This document shows positions 18,388 through 26,956 of a stretch of DNA of 64,000 bases, in pieces. The stretch spans positions 62,001 to 126,000 of the forward strand of contig JABCTZ010000037.1 in assembly GCA_018238155.1 (NCBI GenBank), read 5' to 3'. The notes under the pieces were generated by a model that saw only the letters and a list, made by a program, of their open reading frames with translations, made no database searches and was not told where the DNA came from. Position 1 is the stretch's first letter, and the number at the start of each line of letters is the position of its first letter. Position numbers and translations under genes: made by a program. The stretch is from Candidatus Heimdallarchaeota archaeon (GTDB lineage Archaea > Asgardarchaeota > Heimdallarchaeia > JABLTI01).

Positions 18388-18708
18388 TTATGCTCTCTTT
18401 CTCTTTCGTAAAGCACTCAAGCCACTAAGATCTGGTGGTTTTGACATTTCATATTCAATATAGTTTACTCCGCATGAAGCACAGATAACGCTATCAGGAG
18501 CATTCAAGCTTTTACACTTAGGACACTCTTTTTCCATAGCAATTTTTTTGCCCGGATCTAATGCCATATTTGGATCATTTTGACAATAAGAACAAAGTTT
18601 TTTCCCGATTTTCGTGGGTTTCCCACAGTGTGGACATTTCCCAGTTACATTCTTTGCTTTTTTTGCTAAATCCTTTCTAAGTGCAAATTCTATTAAAGTA
18701 CTTCTCAT
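18388..18708 (-). CDS. Double zinc-ribbon protein
   Basis: 106 residues. A helical N-terminus is followed by ribbon 1 (CPHCGKP, then CSYCQN, residues 25-42) and ribbon 2 (CPKCKSLNAPDSVICASCG, about 63-81), then a basic tail (SALRKRKRA). It is the best preserved of three neighbouring paralogues. No enzymatic motif is seen. It probably acts as an adaptor or nucleic-acid binder, but this is inference. Confidence 0.75.
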   Translation of the reverse strand: MRSTLIEFALRKDLAKKAKNVTGKCPHCGKPTKIGKKLCSYCQNDPNMALDPGKKIAMEKECPKCKSLNAPDSVICASCGVNYIEYEMSKPPDLSGLSALRKRKRA

Positions 18709-18820
18709 ATCTTATCAAGAGCAATTGGGCTGAATGATTATATAAAGCTTGAGCTTTGTTTTAGGGATTAAAGTTATTTTTGAATAAAGATAGATGCTTT
18801 TTTGGTGCAAAAGAAAATTA

Positions 18821-18828
18821 TTTATACC
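18821..18828 (+). promoter_or_regulatory. TATA box of the crcB transcript
   Basis: TTTATACC about 30 bases before the riboswitch. Transcription would begin near 18850, just before the first aptamer stem. Confidence 0.5.
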
Positions 18829-18853
18829 GTTATTAGCAAACACTATAACACTC

Positions 18854-18929
18854 GATGGTGATGAAGTCCACCTTGACACCTGTCTGAACCGCATATGGCT
18901 GATGACTTCTACTTTTAGAATTAAGGTGG
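18854..18929 (+). promoter_or_regulatory. Fluoride riboswitch (crcB motif) controlling the crcB ribosome site
   Basis: The aptamer shows the crcB-motif landmarks: stem GGTG/CACC (18857-18872) enclosing ATGAAGTC, and the conserved 3' segment GGCTGATGACTTCTAC (18897-18912). The pseudoknot GAAGTC (18863-18868) with GACTTC (18904-18909) is perfect. The segment CCACCTT (18868-18874), used by the aptamer stem, is also exactly complementary to the Shine-Dalgarno AAGGTGG (18923-18929) of crcB. Without fluoride it could mask the ribosome site; with fluoride the folded aptamer would free it. The motif is known from the family; the switching model is inference. Confidence 0.85.
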
Positions 18930-18941
18930 AAAAAAGTAAGA

Positions 18942-19325
18942 ATGAATTCAATATTAATAGTTGGTATAGGCGGATTTGTAGGAGCGATTCTAAGATATCT
19001 CTTAAGCACTTGGATACAAAATGGTGGAGAAACATTTCCCTACAGCACATTAACGGTAAATGTTATTGGAAGTTTCCTACTAAGTTTGATAATGTTTACT
19101 TCAGAGTACATAGATATTTTTCCGGATGAAACAAGAATGTTTCTAACAGTAGGATTATTAGGAGCATTTACCACCATGTCTACTTTTAGTTATGAAACTT
19201 TCAAATTTTTTGAAATGGGTGAAATGATCATGCTAACGAAATATGTTGTTGGAACAATCGTTTTGACCCTTCTAGCAATTTATTTAAGTAAAACAATTGT
19301 TGTGGCAATTATGGGAGTAAAATAA
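18942..19325 (+). CDS. crcB: Fluoride channel CrcB (Fluc)
   Basis: 127 residues with four membrane segments. Family marks are GGFVGAILRYLLS near residues 10-22, TLTVNVIGSFLLS (asparagine of the pore) near 37-49 and GAFTTMSTFSYE near 75-86, where the phenylalanines and the TTFS-type break line the fluoride path. Fluc channels work as antiparallel dimers exporting fluoride. AAGGTGG lies 12 bases before the ATG, inside the riboswitch expression platform. The riboswitch upstream strengthens the assignment. Confidence 0.95.
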   Translation: MNSILIVGIGGFVGAILRYLLSTWIQNGGETFPYSTLTVNVIGSFLLSLIMFTSEYIDIFPDETRMFLTVGLLGAFTTMSTFSYETFKFFEMGEMIMLTKYVVGTIVLTLLAIYLSKTIVVAIMGVK

Positions 19326-19357
19326 GAAGAGGAAAAGAGAAAAGAAAAACGAAAAAT

Positions 19358-19440
19358 GCCGGGGACGGGATTTGAACCCGCGAGTGCGGAGGCACAATGG
19401 ATTAGCAATCCATCTCCCTACCAGGCTAGGAAACCCCGGC
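19358..19440 (-). tRNA. tRNA-Ser (anticodon GCT)
   Basis: On the minus strand GCCGGGG (from 19440) pairs with CCCCGGC (ending 19358). The anticodon loop is TTGCTAA with anticodon GCT, reading AGC/AGU serine codons. A long variable arm (about 13 bases) marks it as class II. The T-arm is CGGG-TTCAAAT-CCCG. The base after the acceptor stem is A, and no CCA is encoded, unlike the tRNA-Val in this window. Confidence 0.93.
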
Positions 19441-19566
19441 GAATAGTCATAGATTATTTTTGTTTTTTCTGAAATTTGTTCATAAAGATTATGGTTAAAT
19501 TGTGATTAGTGTTTTTTAAAAGGTTTTTGAAAATAACTTAATAGGAATAGTGTACTATTTTTCTAT

Positions 19567-20274
19567 ATGAGCCATTTAGATGATTTTGCCATTCCAGAAG
19601 AGTATAAGGATCTTCTTACTCCAATTAGGGATAAACAAATAGAGTTGGCATCTGAAATTTCTCTCGAGACTCGAGTCAGTTTCAGTGATATTAGAATTAT
19701 TGCTGGCTTAGATGTTGCATTCTCAAAGAAAGATGATCTAGCTTGTGCAGGTATTAGTATCATTGATTCTCGTTCTTTTGAAGTATTGGAGGAGCAAGTA
19801 ACATTCTTTAAACCACGAATTCCTTTTATTCCTACTTTTCTCCATTATCGGGAATCCCCTGGATATCATAAGATTTTATCACAAATAAATGAAATGCCTG
19901 ATGTGTTAATCTTTGATGGTAATGGGATCATCCATCCTTTTGGGATTGGCATTGCTAGTCAAATGGGCTTAGAATTTGATATTCCTAGTTTTGGTATTGC
20001 CAAAAAATTACTTCTTGGTGAGTACGATAATCGTTTAAATCGTGGTGGTTTCTCAGATATCGTGTATAAAGAAAAAAATCTTGGCATTGCATTTCAGAGT
20101 CTTGCTCCACCAGCTAAACCCATTTTTGTTTCTCCAGGTCACTTGATTGATTTTAAGGCTATAACGAATATTCTTCGAGATTTTAATTTGCAGCAAAAAT
20201 ATCCTTCAAAATTACCTTTACCACTCGCGTTAGCAAATAAACTCGTAAAAGAAAAATTAAAGTTAGGCACGTGA
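19567..20274 (+). CDS. nfi: Endonuclease V (deoxyinosine 3'-endonuclease)
   Basis: 235 residues. Catalytic and binding motifs are in order: IAGLDVAF with the metal-binding Asp49, IPFIPTFLHYRE (the PYIP wedge and H-x-RE region, here with F for Y), VLIFDGNGIIHPFGIGIASQMG with Asp117, and SFGIAKKLLLG with the lysine. It nicks DNA or RNA one base 3' of inosine. The start is ATG at 19567. A short or absent leader is likely because no clear Shine-Dalgarno is present. It stands alone after tRNA-Ser. Confidence 0.92.
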   Translation: MSHLDDFAIPEEYKDLLTPIRDKQIELASEISLETRVSFSDIRIIAGLDVAFSKKDDLACAGISIIDSRSFEVLEEQVTFFKPRIPFIPTFLHYRESPGYHKILSQINEMPDVLIFDGNGIIHPFGIGIASQMGLEFDIPSFGIAKKLLLGEYDNRLNRGGFSDIVYKEKNLGIAFQSLAPPAKPIFVSPGHLIDFKAITNILRDFNLQQKYPSKLPLPLALANKLVKEKLKLGT

Positions 20275-20358
20275 TTATCTTTTAAACAAAAAAATGATAA
20301 AAAATGAAAATAGGATTTCGCATAGTAAAAAATGAAGCGAAATTCTTTTCCTTATTGA

Positions 20359-21453
20359 TTATTTCTTTTTTATTGAAGCTTGGGCGATTTTCTGGAACCC
20401 TCTTGCATTAGCCATTACAGGATCTTCTGGCACAACAACCTCATCCGGAGAGTGTACAATATTGTGTTCTGTAAGAATGGTTTTCATATTTTTGCCAAAA
20501 ACTTCTGCACCACCACCTGTTAAAATTACTTTCTCTATCCATGCATCGAGTGGTAAAGTTCCTAGTAAAGTTGAAACCTCATCTACAATGATATCGGCGA
20601 TTGTATTTACATAATAATCTGTTGTTTCGGTGATATCATATTGTTCTCCTGCGATCATGACACTATCACGACCAATTTCTATTGCTTTAATTAATTCAAA
20701 TGGTCGTAGAATTTTCCCAGTTTGTTTGTTAAGATTATCAGCAATTCTTCCTGCAAGAGTTGTTATCGATTCGTGAACACTACCACTTGCAGTTCTCATT
20801 AATCGTCCTTCATATACAGTTAGAATATTTGTTGCACCAGCACCTATGTCTATTACTACAGCATCTACGGCTCTATCTTCCCCAGATGTTTTCAAGATTT
20901 CATAATAAGATCCATAACAAACAGGCATAACTAAACATTGGTCAATCTTTAGATTGATTTGTTTTTCTTCCCCTGTTGCATCATTAGCCACATTAATAGT
21001 CATGGTACCTTTCAGACCAGAACTAAGTGTTGTCATTTCTTCTTGAGGGCTGGCGACTGGCACACCAGTTGCAATCACAAAATTTGCATAATCTTTTTTC
21101 ACAAAAGTGGATAAGGCAGCTTGAATTGCAATTATTGCATCCTTTAAGCTTTTCATTTTTCCATCTGCAGCGAGTGGACGCTTGATTTCACTTTGAAGTC
21201 TAGCTAATTCACCAACAAAGTATTTCGTTCCGGCATCTGTTGTTAAAACAAGATTGTTTATCCATGATTTGTCAGTTCCCAGTCCTTTCCATCCTGGATT
21301 TGGATCACCTACAAGACTCGGAATTTTTATTTCTGTTTTACCATCTGGACCCACCAGTTTTGATAAGCTAGTTCCAAGATCAATTCCAATTGCCTTTGTA
21401 TTACTTTTATCTCCAGATTTAGATTTCGATTTAGATTTTGACTTTTTGGACAA
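20359..21453 (-). CDS. Actin-like ATPase (archaeal ALP/ParM-like)
   Basis: About 364 residues with the actin-fold phosphate and connect motifs. Phosphate 1 is AIGIDLGTSLSKLVG near residues 22-36, phosphate 2 is VVIDIGAGATNILTVYEGRLM, and the adenosine motif is VILTGGGAEVFG. The order and spacing resemble ParM and the Thermoplasma Ta0583 actin rather than crenactin or eukaryotic-like lokiactin. The N-terminus is a repeat of serine and lysine (KKSKSKSKSKSGDK), unusual for the family, perhaps for membrane or DNA contact. AGGGTG six bases upstream favours the TTG at 21453 over the GTG at 21462. No partner adaptor gene is adjacent. Confidence 0.82.
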   Translation of the reverse strand: MSKKSKSKSKSKSGDKSNTKAIGIDLGTSLSKLVGPDGKTEIKIPSLVGDPNPGWKGLGTDKSWINNLVLTTDAGTKYFVGELARLQSEIKRPLAADGKMKSLKDAIIAIQAALSTFVKKDYANFVIATGVPVASPQEEMTTLSSGLKGTMTINVANDATGEEKQINLKIDQCLVMPVCYGSYYEILKTSGEDRAVDAVVIDIGAGATNILTVYEGRLMRTASGSVHESITTLAGRIADNLNKQTGKILRPFELIKAIEIGRDSVMIAGEQYDITETTDYYVNTIADIIVDEVSTLLGTLPLDAWIEKVILTGGGAEVFGKNMKTILTEHNIVHSPDEVVVPEDPVMANARGFQKIAQASIKKK

Positions 21454-21544
21454 AGTTTTCACCCTACTTTATTGAAGGAATAATTTCTTTTTATAGATAT
21501 AAAAAGAGGATTTTAAATACTTTCTATTTGGGACATGAGAGAGT

Positions 21545-22888
21545 TTATTCTGGTTGCGGGTTAGCTCCTACATGGATATCAGCAGCAGCTGTTTCCTTCT
21601 CATCTTGGGATCCTTCCTTGATTGAGTGGATAACTTTGCCACCAGAGGTTTTTTCGAACATTTTTTTAGCTACTCTTCTTTGTATTGCTTGAACAATTAA
21701 TCCCACTACCATGAAGAAAATAGCTAATGGTATTAGAACTAGCATTACCATTTCAGGTTGTCCGCCTTCAACACTAGTTATTATTGAATCAGGAAAATTA
21801 AGAAAAGTCAGTACTGGTACAGGATTCAATGCTAACCAGGACATAAATAGCAAAGTAACCATTCTTAACAGCGTACCTGATAGTACTATCAACAATAATC
21901 TCATCATTGAGGGTGTATAAGCAGATGCTGAAAGAGAGACGGAGATAAATGGATCATTCTCTTCTAATTTCAAAAAATAATTTTTAAGTCGATTATTCAA
22001 TTTATCCCAATCTTCTTGTGGTGAGATTCTAAAAAGTTTCTGACCAACTAAAGCTCTAATTTTGGAGAAGGAAGTGGTTACTTTCAATAATGATGTTGAA
22101 GTTTTCTTGCCTTTAATTGTTGATTCATCTTCAGCAATTGGTTTTTTTACACCAATAGGCATCTTAAATTTCTTAAGGCGTTCAATGTTGCTTGATATTC
22201 TACGATGTCTTTGAACATTCGGTCCAATGACATTAAAGATATAACTAGCTTGGAAACTTAATTCAAGTGAGAAGTAAATAAGAAATGCAGTAATAACCAT
22301 TTTTGAAAATATCATTTGGAAAAAGTTTCCACTTGAAAATTCAAGGTTTAGCAATAGTTTTCCATTCATTGCCGCAATGCCTAATACAATATTCATTGAA
22401 AAAAAGGATATAGCTGAGAGCGCGGGATTACATTCCTTCAAAAATCCTATTCCAGACACAAATGCAATAATAATTGCCATTACAATAGCAAATGCAAATC
22501 CGGCATCTAAGAGATCTTGTTGTAATGGGATTTGTAGTGGATTAAGAATCAGTTCATCAATTGGTATACCTATTACCGTTTCATTTCCACCAAAAATAGC
22601 TACATGAATAGCACTCATAATCGCTACTGCCCCGCTATCTCCATAACCTAAAATGAAAGCAATTCCATATCCAATGAGCAAGAACAATAATTCGAAGAAA
22701 AAGATAAACATCTTTAATCCATACCAAAACGATTGGAAACGCCAAATAACAGGGTCAACCGAGGTCATTACTAAAATAAAAGCAGCCAAAGATATTAAAC
22801 CTGCAACTATTCGTGTAGAAACTAATAATGTCCTCATTTTTCGTACTCGATCTTTCTCAACACGAGAGCTTATAGATTGTTCAGACAA
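21545..22888 (-). CDS. Polytopic membrane protein of the MoxR operon
   Basis: 447 residues with roughly eight membrane segments: two near residues 27-80, a cluster between about 125 and 230, and two near 330-410. A charged cytoplasmic loop of about 90 residues (KKPIAEDEST region) lies between. I do not recognise the family. The TTG start at 22888, with GAGGT seven bases upstream, overlaps the end of the DUF58 gene by eight bases, so the two are translated together. Confidence 0.65.
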   Translation of the reverse strand: MSEQSISSRVEKDRVRKMRTLLVSTRIVAGLISLAAFILVMTSVDPVIWRFQSFWYGLKMFIFFFELLFLLIGYGIAFILGYGDSGAVAIMSAIHVAIFGGNETVIGIPIDELILNPLQIPLQQDLLDAGFAFAIVMAIIIAFVSGIGFLKECNPALSAISFFSMNIVLGIAAMNGKLLLNLEFSSGNFFQMIFSKMVITAFLIYFSLELSFQASYIFNVIGPNVQRHRRISSNIERLKKFKMPIGVKKPIAEDESTIKGKKTSTSLLKVTTSFSKIRALVGQKLFRISPQEDWDKLNNRLKNYFLKLEENDPFISVSLSASAYTPSMMRLLLIVLSGTLLRMVTLLFMSWLALNPVPVLTFLNFPDSIITSVEGGQPEMVMLVLIPLAIFFMVVGLIVQAIQRRVAKKMFEKTSGGKVIHSIKEGSQDEKETAAADIHVGANPQPE

Positions 22889-24278
22889 GTCCTATACCTC
22901 TCCTTTTTGCTTCAATATATTCGTTAATAACTGAAACTAAGAAATCATCTGGTCCAACAGAAATCACTCCGGCACGATATCTCTTAATATCTTTACTAAG
23001 TCTTCTACGTATTTCATAGTACTCTTCAGCAATAGCTTCTCCTAATGCTCTTTCTGTAGGACCAAGTAGAGTATTTTGTATTTCGAAGAAGGGACCAAAA
23101 GGTGAAATGATTATTACATCAAAACCTGCTGCAGATGCTTTTCGAATTCCACCAAGAATATCTTTTACGCTTCCTTCAAGATCAGAAATAATAATTAGCA
23201 AACCTCTGCTTCTTGTTCTCATAATCAAATTTTGTACCGCATTTATGAGATTTGAAGGACCTTTTGGTGTGACATAAGCAAGATTTTCTAAAATTCTGTT
23301 TAAATGTGATGAGCCTTGTTTAGGAGCTAGAAACGTATTTACTCGACTACTATATGTTGCAATGCCCACCAAATCTTTCCGTTCAGAAGCCATATGTGCT
23401 AATAATACAACAGCACGAATACTGAACTCTAATTTCGTGTTTCGAATTAAACCTTGTTCCATACTTCGTGAAGTATCAAGTAAAACCATAACTCGAACAT
23501 TTTTTTCAGTTTCAAATTCCCTAATTTGTAATTTATTTGTTCTGCTGAAGGCCTTCCAGTCAATGTGTCGGAAAGCATCTTCAGGATAATAATCGCGAAT
23601 GCCCCAGAAATCCATTCCTGTTCCTTTCAATTTTGTTTTGTGGATACCAAATATTTTTCCTAATTGCCTCTTTGCACCCAATGTTTTCAGTTTAGCAATA
23701 TCTTCATAGGATGGATAGACTAAGATTTCATCATAATCTTGCTTGACTACCGCTTCTTCATAAAAACCAAGACGGTCATGAATGATCACTTTTGTTGGTC
23801 CGATTTTATATAACCCTCGAACTGGAGTTCTCACTATATAAGAAAAGTCTACTTTTGCTCCGGCGTTCAATCTTGTATAAAGGTAATTTTCTCCAAGAAC
23901 TAAATCCATTGTTTCGGGGTATGCATCATAAATTTCTAAATGATCAATAGCATTTGGTGAACCATTTTTTACCATTATTTTTACGTGAATATAATCTCCT
24001 GCAAAGCATTTTCTCTTTTCGAGGATTCTGTGTACTTGTATTCCTTCAGAATTTGCTTGAATTCTGAAAATCGGGTATCCAAATGTTGTGCCTATAACCA
24101 TTAAAATCCCAACTAATAGAAAATAAGTGGTAATGGCATTAGGAATAGGATAGGTTACTTCTTCTAATGCGAAAAATGCCAGGATGTCAAATATCGGACT
24201 TATACCTTCAAAGGCAAGCCCTACAGATATCATAAACATCCCTCCGAAAAGGATAAATGAACCTCGTTTGGAAATCAT
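22881..24278 (-). CDS. DUF58 protein (von Willebrand A-like)
   Basis: 465 residues. Two N-terminal membrane segments (residues 8-65) are followed by a beta-sandwich region and then the DUF58 signature GIRDYYPEDAFRHIDWKAFSRT. A vWA-like metal site follows (MVLLDTSRSMEQG). DUF58 proteins regularly accompany MoxR ATPases and are thought to be assembled or activated by them. The gene lies between moxR and the overlapping membrane gene. Confidence 0.9.
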   Translation of the reverse strand: MISKRGSFILFGGMFMISVGLAFEGISPIFDILAFFALEEVTYPIPNAITTYFLLVGILMVIGTTFGYPIFRIQANSEGIQVHRILEKRKCFAGDYIHVKIMVKNGSPNAIDHLEIYDAYPETMDLVLGENYLYTRLNAGAKVDFSYIVRTPVRGLYKIGPTKVIIHDRLGFYEEAVVKQDYDEILVYPSYEDIAKLKTLGAKRQLGKIFGIHKTKLKGTGMDFWGIRDYYPEDAFRHIDWKAFSRTNKLQIREFETEKNVRVMVLLDTSRSMEQGLIRNTKLEFSIRAVVLLAHMASERKDLVGIATYSSRVNTFLAPKQGSSHLNRILENLAYVTPKGPSNLINAVQNLIMRTRSRGLLIIISDLEGSVKDILGGIRKASAAGFDVIIISPFGPFFEIQNTLLGPTERALGEAIAEEYYEIRRRLSKDIKRYRAGVISVGPDDFLVSVINEYIEAKRRGIGLV

Positions 24279-24339
24279 TTTTCAACAGTCCTTAGTATAT
24301 ATTCTTGAAGCAATTTTTTGTTTTTCGTTGATTTTAGAA

Positions 24340-25356
24340 TTACCTCGTTTCTCTAAATGGAATATCTCTGATAATATCTCTTACAATTGTTTGTGCTGTT
24401 ATGCCTTCCAAATCAGCTTCAGGTTTTAAGATAAGTCGATGATAAACAGATTCAACTACTATCCTTTTGATGTCATCTGGTACAACAAAATCTCGACCGC
24501 ACATGGCAGCAAATGCTTTCGAAGCACTTAGCATAGCAATACTTGCTCGAGGGCTTCCTCCAAGAATCAAACGTGGATCAGTTCGTGTTCTCATAGTAAC
24601 ATCACGAATATATTCAATTATTCCTTGATCTACAAAAACACTATCTCTGACAGTCTTCTGTAATCTAACGATTGTTTCAGCAGTAGTTATCTCATTTATA
24701 TGATTATCAACGGGGCGATGCTTTAATTGAATGATTTGTTCTTCTTCAGAAGCATTTGGTAACCCAACTACTGATTTCATCAAAAATCTATCAAGTTGAG
24801 CTTCAGGCAATGGATACGTTCCTTCTTGTTCAATTGGGTTCTGTGTAGCAATTACAATAAAAGGTGAGGAAAGAGCATAGGTATTCCCTTCTATCGATAC
24901 TTGTCTTTCTGCCATTGCTTCAAGAAGAGCACTCTGTGTTTTTGGTGGAGCTCTGTTTATTTCATCTGCTAAGAGGATATTTGTGAAAATAGGTCCTCTT
25001 CTTAGTTTAAAAGTACTAGACCTTTGGTCAAAGACATTTGTTCCTAAAACATCAGAAGGAAGTAAATCAGGGGTAAATTGTACTCTCTTGTACTTGCACC
25101 CCAATGTTCTTGCAAACAGTTTTGCTAAAGTAGTTTTAGCAATTCCAGGTACTCCTTCCAGCAAAATGTGTCCATCACATAATAGACTAATCATTAAGTT
25201 TTGAACTACATTTTTCATGCCAATAATATGTTTCGAAAGTTCGTCTTGAATACTTTTAGCTATTCTTTCTACATCGGAAATATCCACAAGCCCACCTGCA
25301 GATCCAGAGACAATTTTCTCTGAGGGAGGAGGGGGTGGTGGTGCAAACTCAGACAT
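24340..25356 (-). CDS. MoxR-type AAA+ ATPase
   Basis: 338 residues. A short proline-rich start (FAPPPPPPSEK) precedes the AAA+ core: Walker A LEGVPGIAKTTLAK, Walker B ILLADEINRAPPKTQSALLEAM, sensor 1 FIVIATQNPIEQEGTYPLPEAQLDRF and a sensor 2 region GGSPRAS. This is the classical MoxR chaperone pattern. Proteins of this group act with vWA-domain partners such as the DUF58 protein encoded next to it. Confidence 0.95.
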   Translation of the reverse strand: MSEFAPPPPPPSEKIVSGSAGGLVDISDVERIAKSIQDELSKHIIGMKNVVQNLMISLLCDGHILLEGVPGIAKTTLAKLFARTLGCKYKRVQFTPDLLPSDVLGTNVFDQRSSTFKLRRGPIFTNILLADEINRAPPKTQSALLEAMAERQVSIEGNTYALSSPFIVIATQNPIEQEGTYPLPEAQLDRFLMKSVVGLPNASEEEQIIQLKHRPVDNHINEITTAETIVRLQKTVRDSVFVDQGIIEYIRDVTMRTRTDPRLILGGSPRASIAMLSASKAFAAMCGRDFVVPDDIKRIVVESVYHRLILKPEADLEGITAQTIVRDIIRDIPFRETR

Positions 25357-25419
25357 TTTTTTACATACCCCATTTGTATTTTTTTTTTATTTGATTTTTT
25401 TTAAAAAATATTTTCTATA

Positions 25420-26919
25420 TTATCGTAATCCTTGTTTAGTTATTATATCTTCAATATTTTTCATCTCCAATACTAGAGCAAGGAAATTTTCCTCTGTAAG
25501 TTTCTTCTTCTTTTCAGTAAATAATTCTACATTATTGAGATTCTTCGAAAGAAGATCATAATTGAATTTATCGGGATATTGCTCTTTGAGTAATTCCACA
25601 ATCTGATTGAAATTAATTGTCAATCCGCAATTGAATTTCTTATCAAGTCTTCTTTTCAAACGTTTATACAGAACATTTAACGCTTTATCATATTGTTCAT
25701 AGTTAACGTACCAAGACATTTTTGCGGCAAAGAATGATCGAGATCTTTTTTGTTTAATTTTTGTCATTAATAATGGAGACGCGCTTCGACCTTTTGGATA
25801 GTTACGTTTTAGAAAAATTAAAGCTATAATTGGGAAAAATGGCGCTAACAATGGAAACATTGTAAATGAATTAATGTAGCGCAAATACATACTCACATAG
25901 CTAAAGGGATCCAAAATACTCAAAGGTGCTCTAGCTTTAGAAGGTGAAAGATGTCCTTCATCATAGAAGATAGTTCTTGAGCCATTGATATCCAACCAAT
26001 CAAATAGATTGCTAGCGTATTGAGCATTATCATATTCAGGCAACCTCATTAACTCATTGGTGAAAATACTTGGATCAGAACAAATCAAAATATTACCTAA
26101 TCCTGCAGCACCCAAAGGTAAAGGAGCCATAATAGAAAATGGTACACCGCCCCATTCACCTTCATCTTGAGAAAATTCACCTCTTCTTGCTTTCTTAACA
26201 TCCTGTTCCAATGAGCTATTACTGGTACTTCCGGCAATTCCAGTAAGGATTGGATTTCCTAGAACTGTGAAGGTAGGAATCCATCGAGCTGAATCTAATG
26301 CTTCATCATAAGCTAAAAAGCCTATTGCTGAAGGATAACTTGTAACTACTTGAGTCACACCAACGATAGAAGGTAAACCGGGAGCACTTAAGAAATTCTT
26401 AATTACGGGCATAACTGGACTCTGATGATATGACTCATAGTCTAGTAGTAATGATTTATTCACTTTCAACCCTAGAATTGGAAGACCACCTCCAAAACCA
26501 AATTCGGACATATTGATACTATCCAAGTATGGTGCAATTATCGCATTTATAAGACCAAGAATGTCATTCGCACTTCCAAAATCATCTGCAATAAGTACGC
26601 TTCCTCCTCTCATTACGAAATAAGCTAAAGCTGCTGTTTCTGTTGGGTCATAATATATTGTTGGACCCACAAGAGCTAATACTCCTAAATCGTCTATTCG
26701 TGTCAATACATTCAATGTCGAAACAATGGGCTGAAATTCATATCCTTCACTTTCTAAATTTTCCTTCAGAATACTTGTACCATCCCAGTTGGTATTATAA
26801 ACAGAAAACTGGCGAGTTTCTTCTAAGCCTATTCTAGCAACTGATAAAACAATTGGCAAACAAAATATGATAAACAATATCGTTAACATAAATGCATTTC
26901 TATCAAATTTTAAAGCCAT
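25420..26919 (-). CDS. Membrane protein with a DUF4350-like (GATase-like) extracellular domain
   Basis: 499 residues. One N-terminal membrane segment (about 10-30) is followed by an extracellular domain with FSVYNTNWDGTSILKENLES and VMRGGSVLIADDFGSAND, the glycine-rich turn of DUF4350 domains. FPLLAPFFPIIALIF near residues 355-370 is the second membrane segment, and a lysine-rich cytoplasmic helical tail ends the chain. Members of this type commonly stand beside MoxR, DUF58 and DUF4129 genes, as here. No catalytic residues are evident. Confidence 0.75.
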   Translation of the reverse strand: MALKFDRNAFMLTILFIIFCLPIVLSVARIGLEETRQFSVYNTNWDGTSILKENLESEGYEFQPIVSTLNVLTRIDDLGVLALVGPTIYYDPTETAALAYFVMRGGSVLIADDFGSANDILGLINAIIAPYLDSINMSEFGFGGGLPILGLKVNKSLLLDYESYHQSPVMPVIKNFLSAPGLPSIVGVTQVVTSYPSAIGFLAYDEALDSARWIPTFTVLGNPILTGIAGSTSNSSLEQDVKKARRGEFSQDEGEWGGVPFSIMAPLPLGAAGLGNILICSDPSIFTNELMRLPEYDNAQYASNLFDWLDINGSRTIFYDEGHLSPSKARAPLSILDPFSYVSMYLRYINSFTMFPLLAPFFPIIALIFLKRNYPKGRSASPLLMTKIKQKRSRSFFAAKMSWYVNYEQYDKALNVLYKRLKRRLDKKFNCGLTINFNQIVELLKEQYPDKFNYDLLSKNLNNVELFTEKKKKLTEENFLALVLEMKNIEDIITKQGLR

Positions 26920-26956
26920 TTCATTTTACCTCAATATACTTTATCTCGTTTTTAAA

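Noticed and set aside
20359..21453. Reading the actin-like protein as a eukaryotic-like lokiactin
   Set aside because: Spacing and sequence around the phosphate loops follow ParM/Ta0583; typical actin subdomain insertions are missing.
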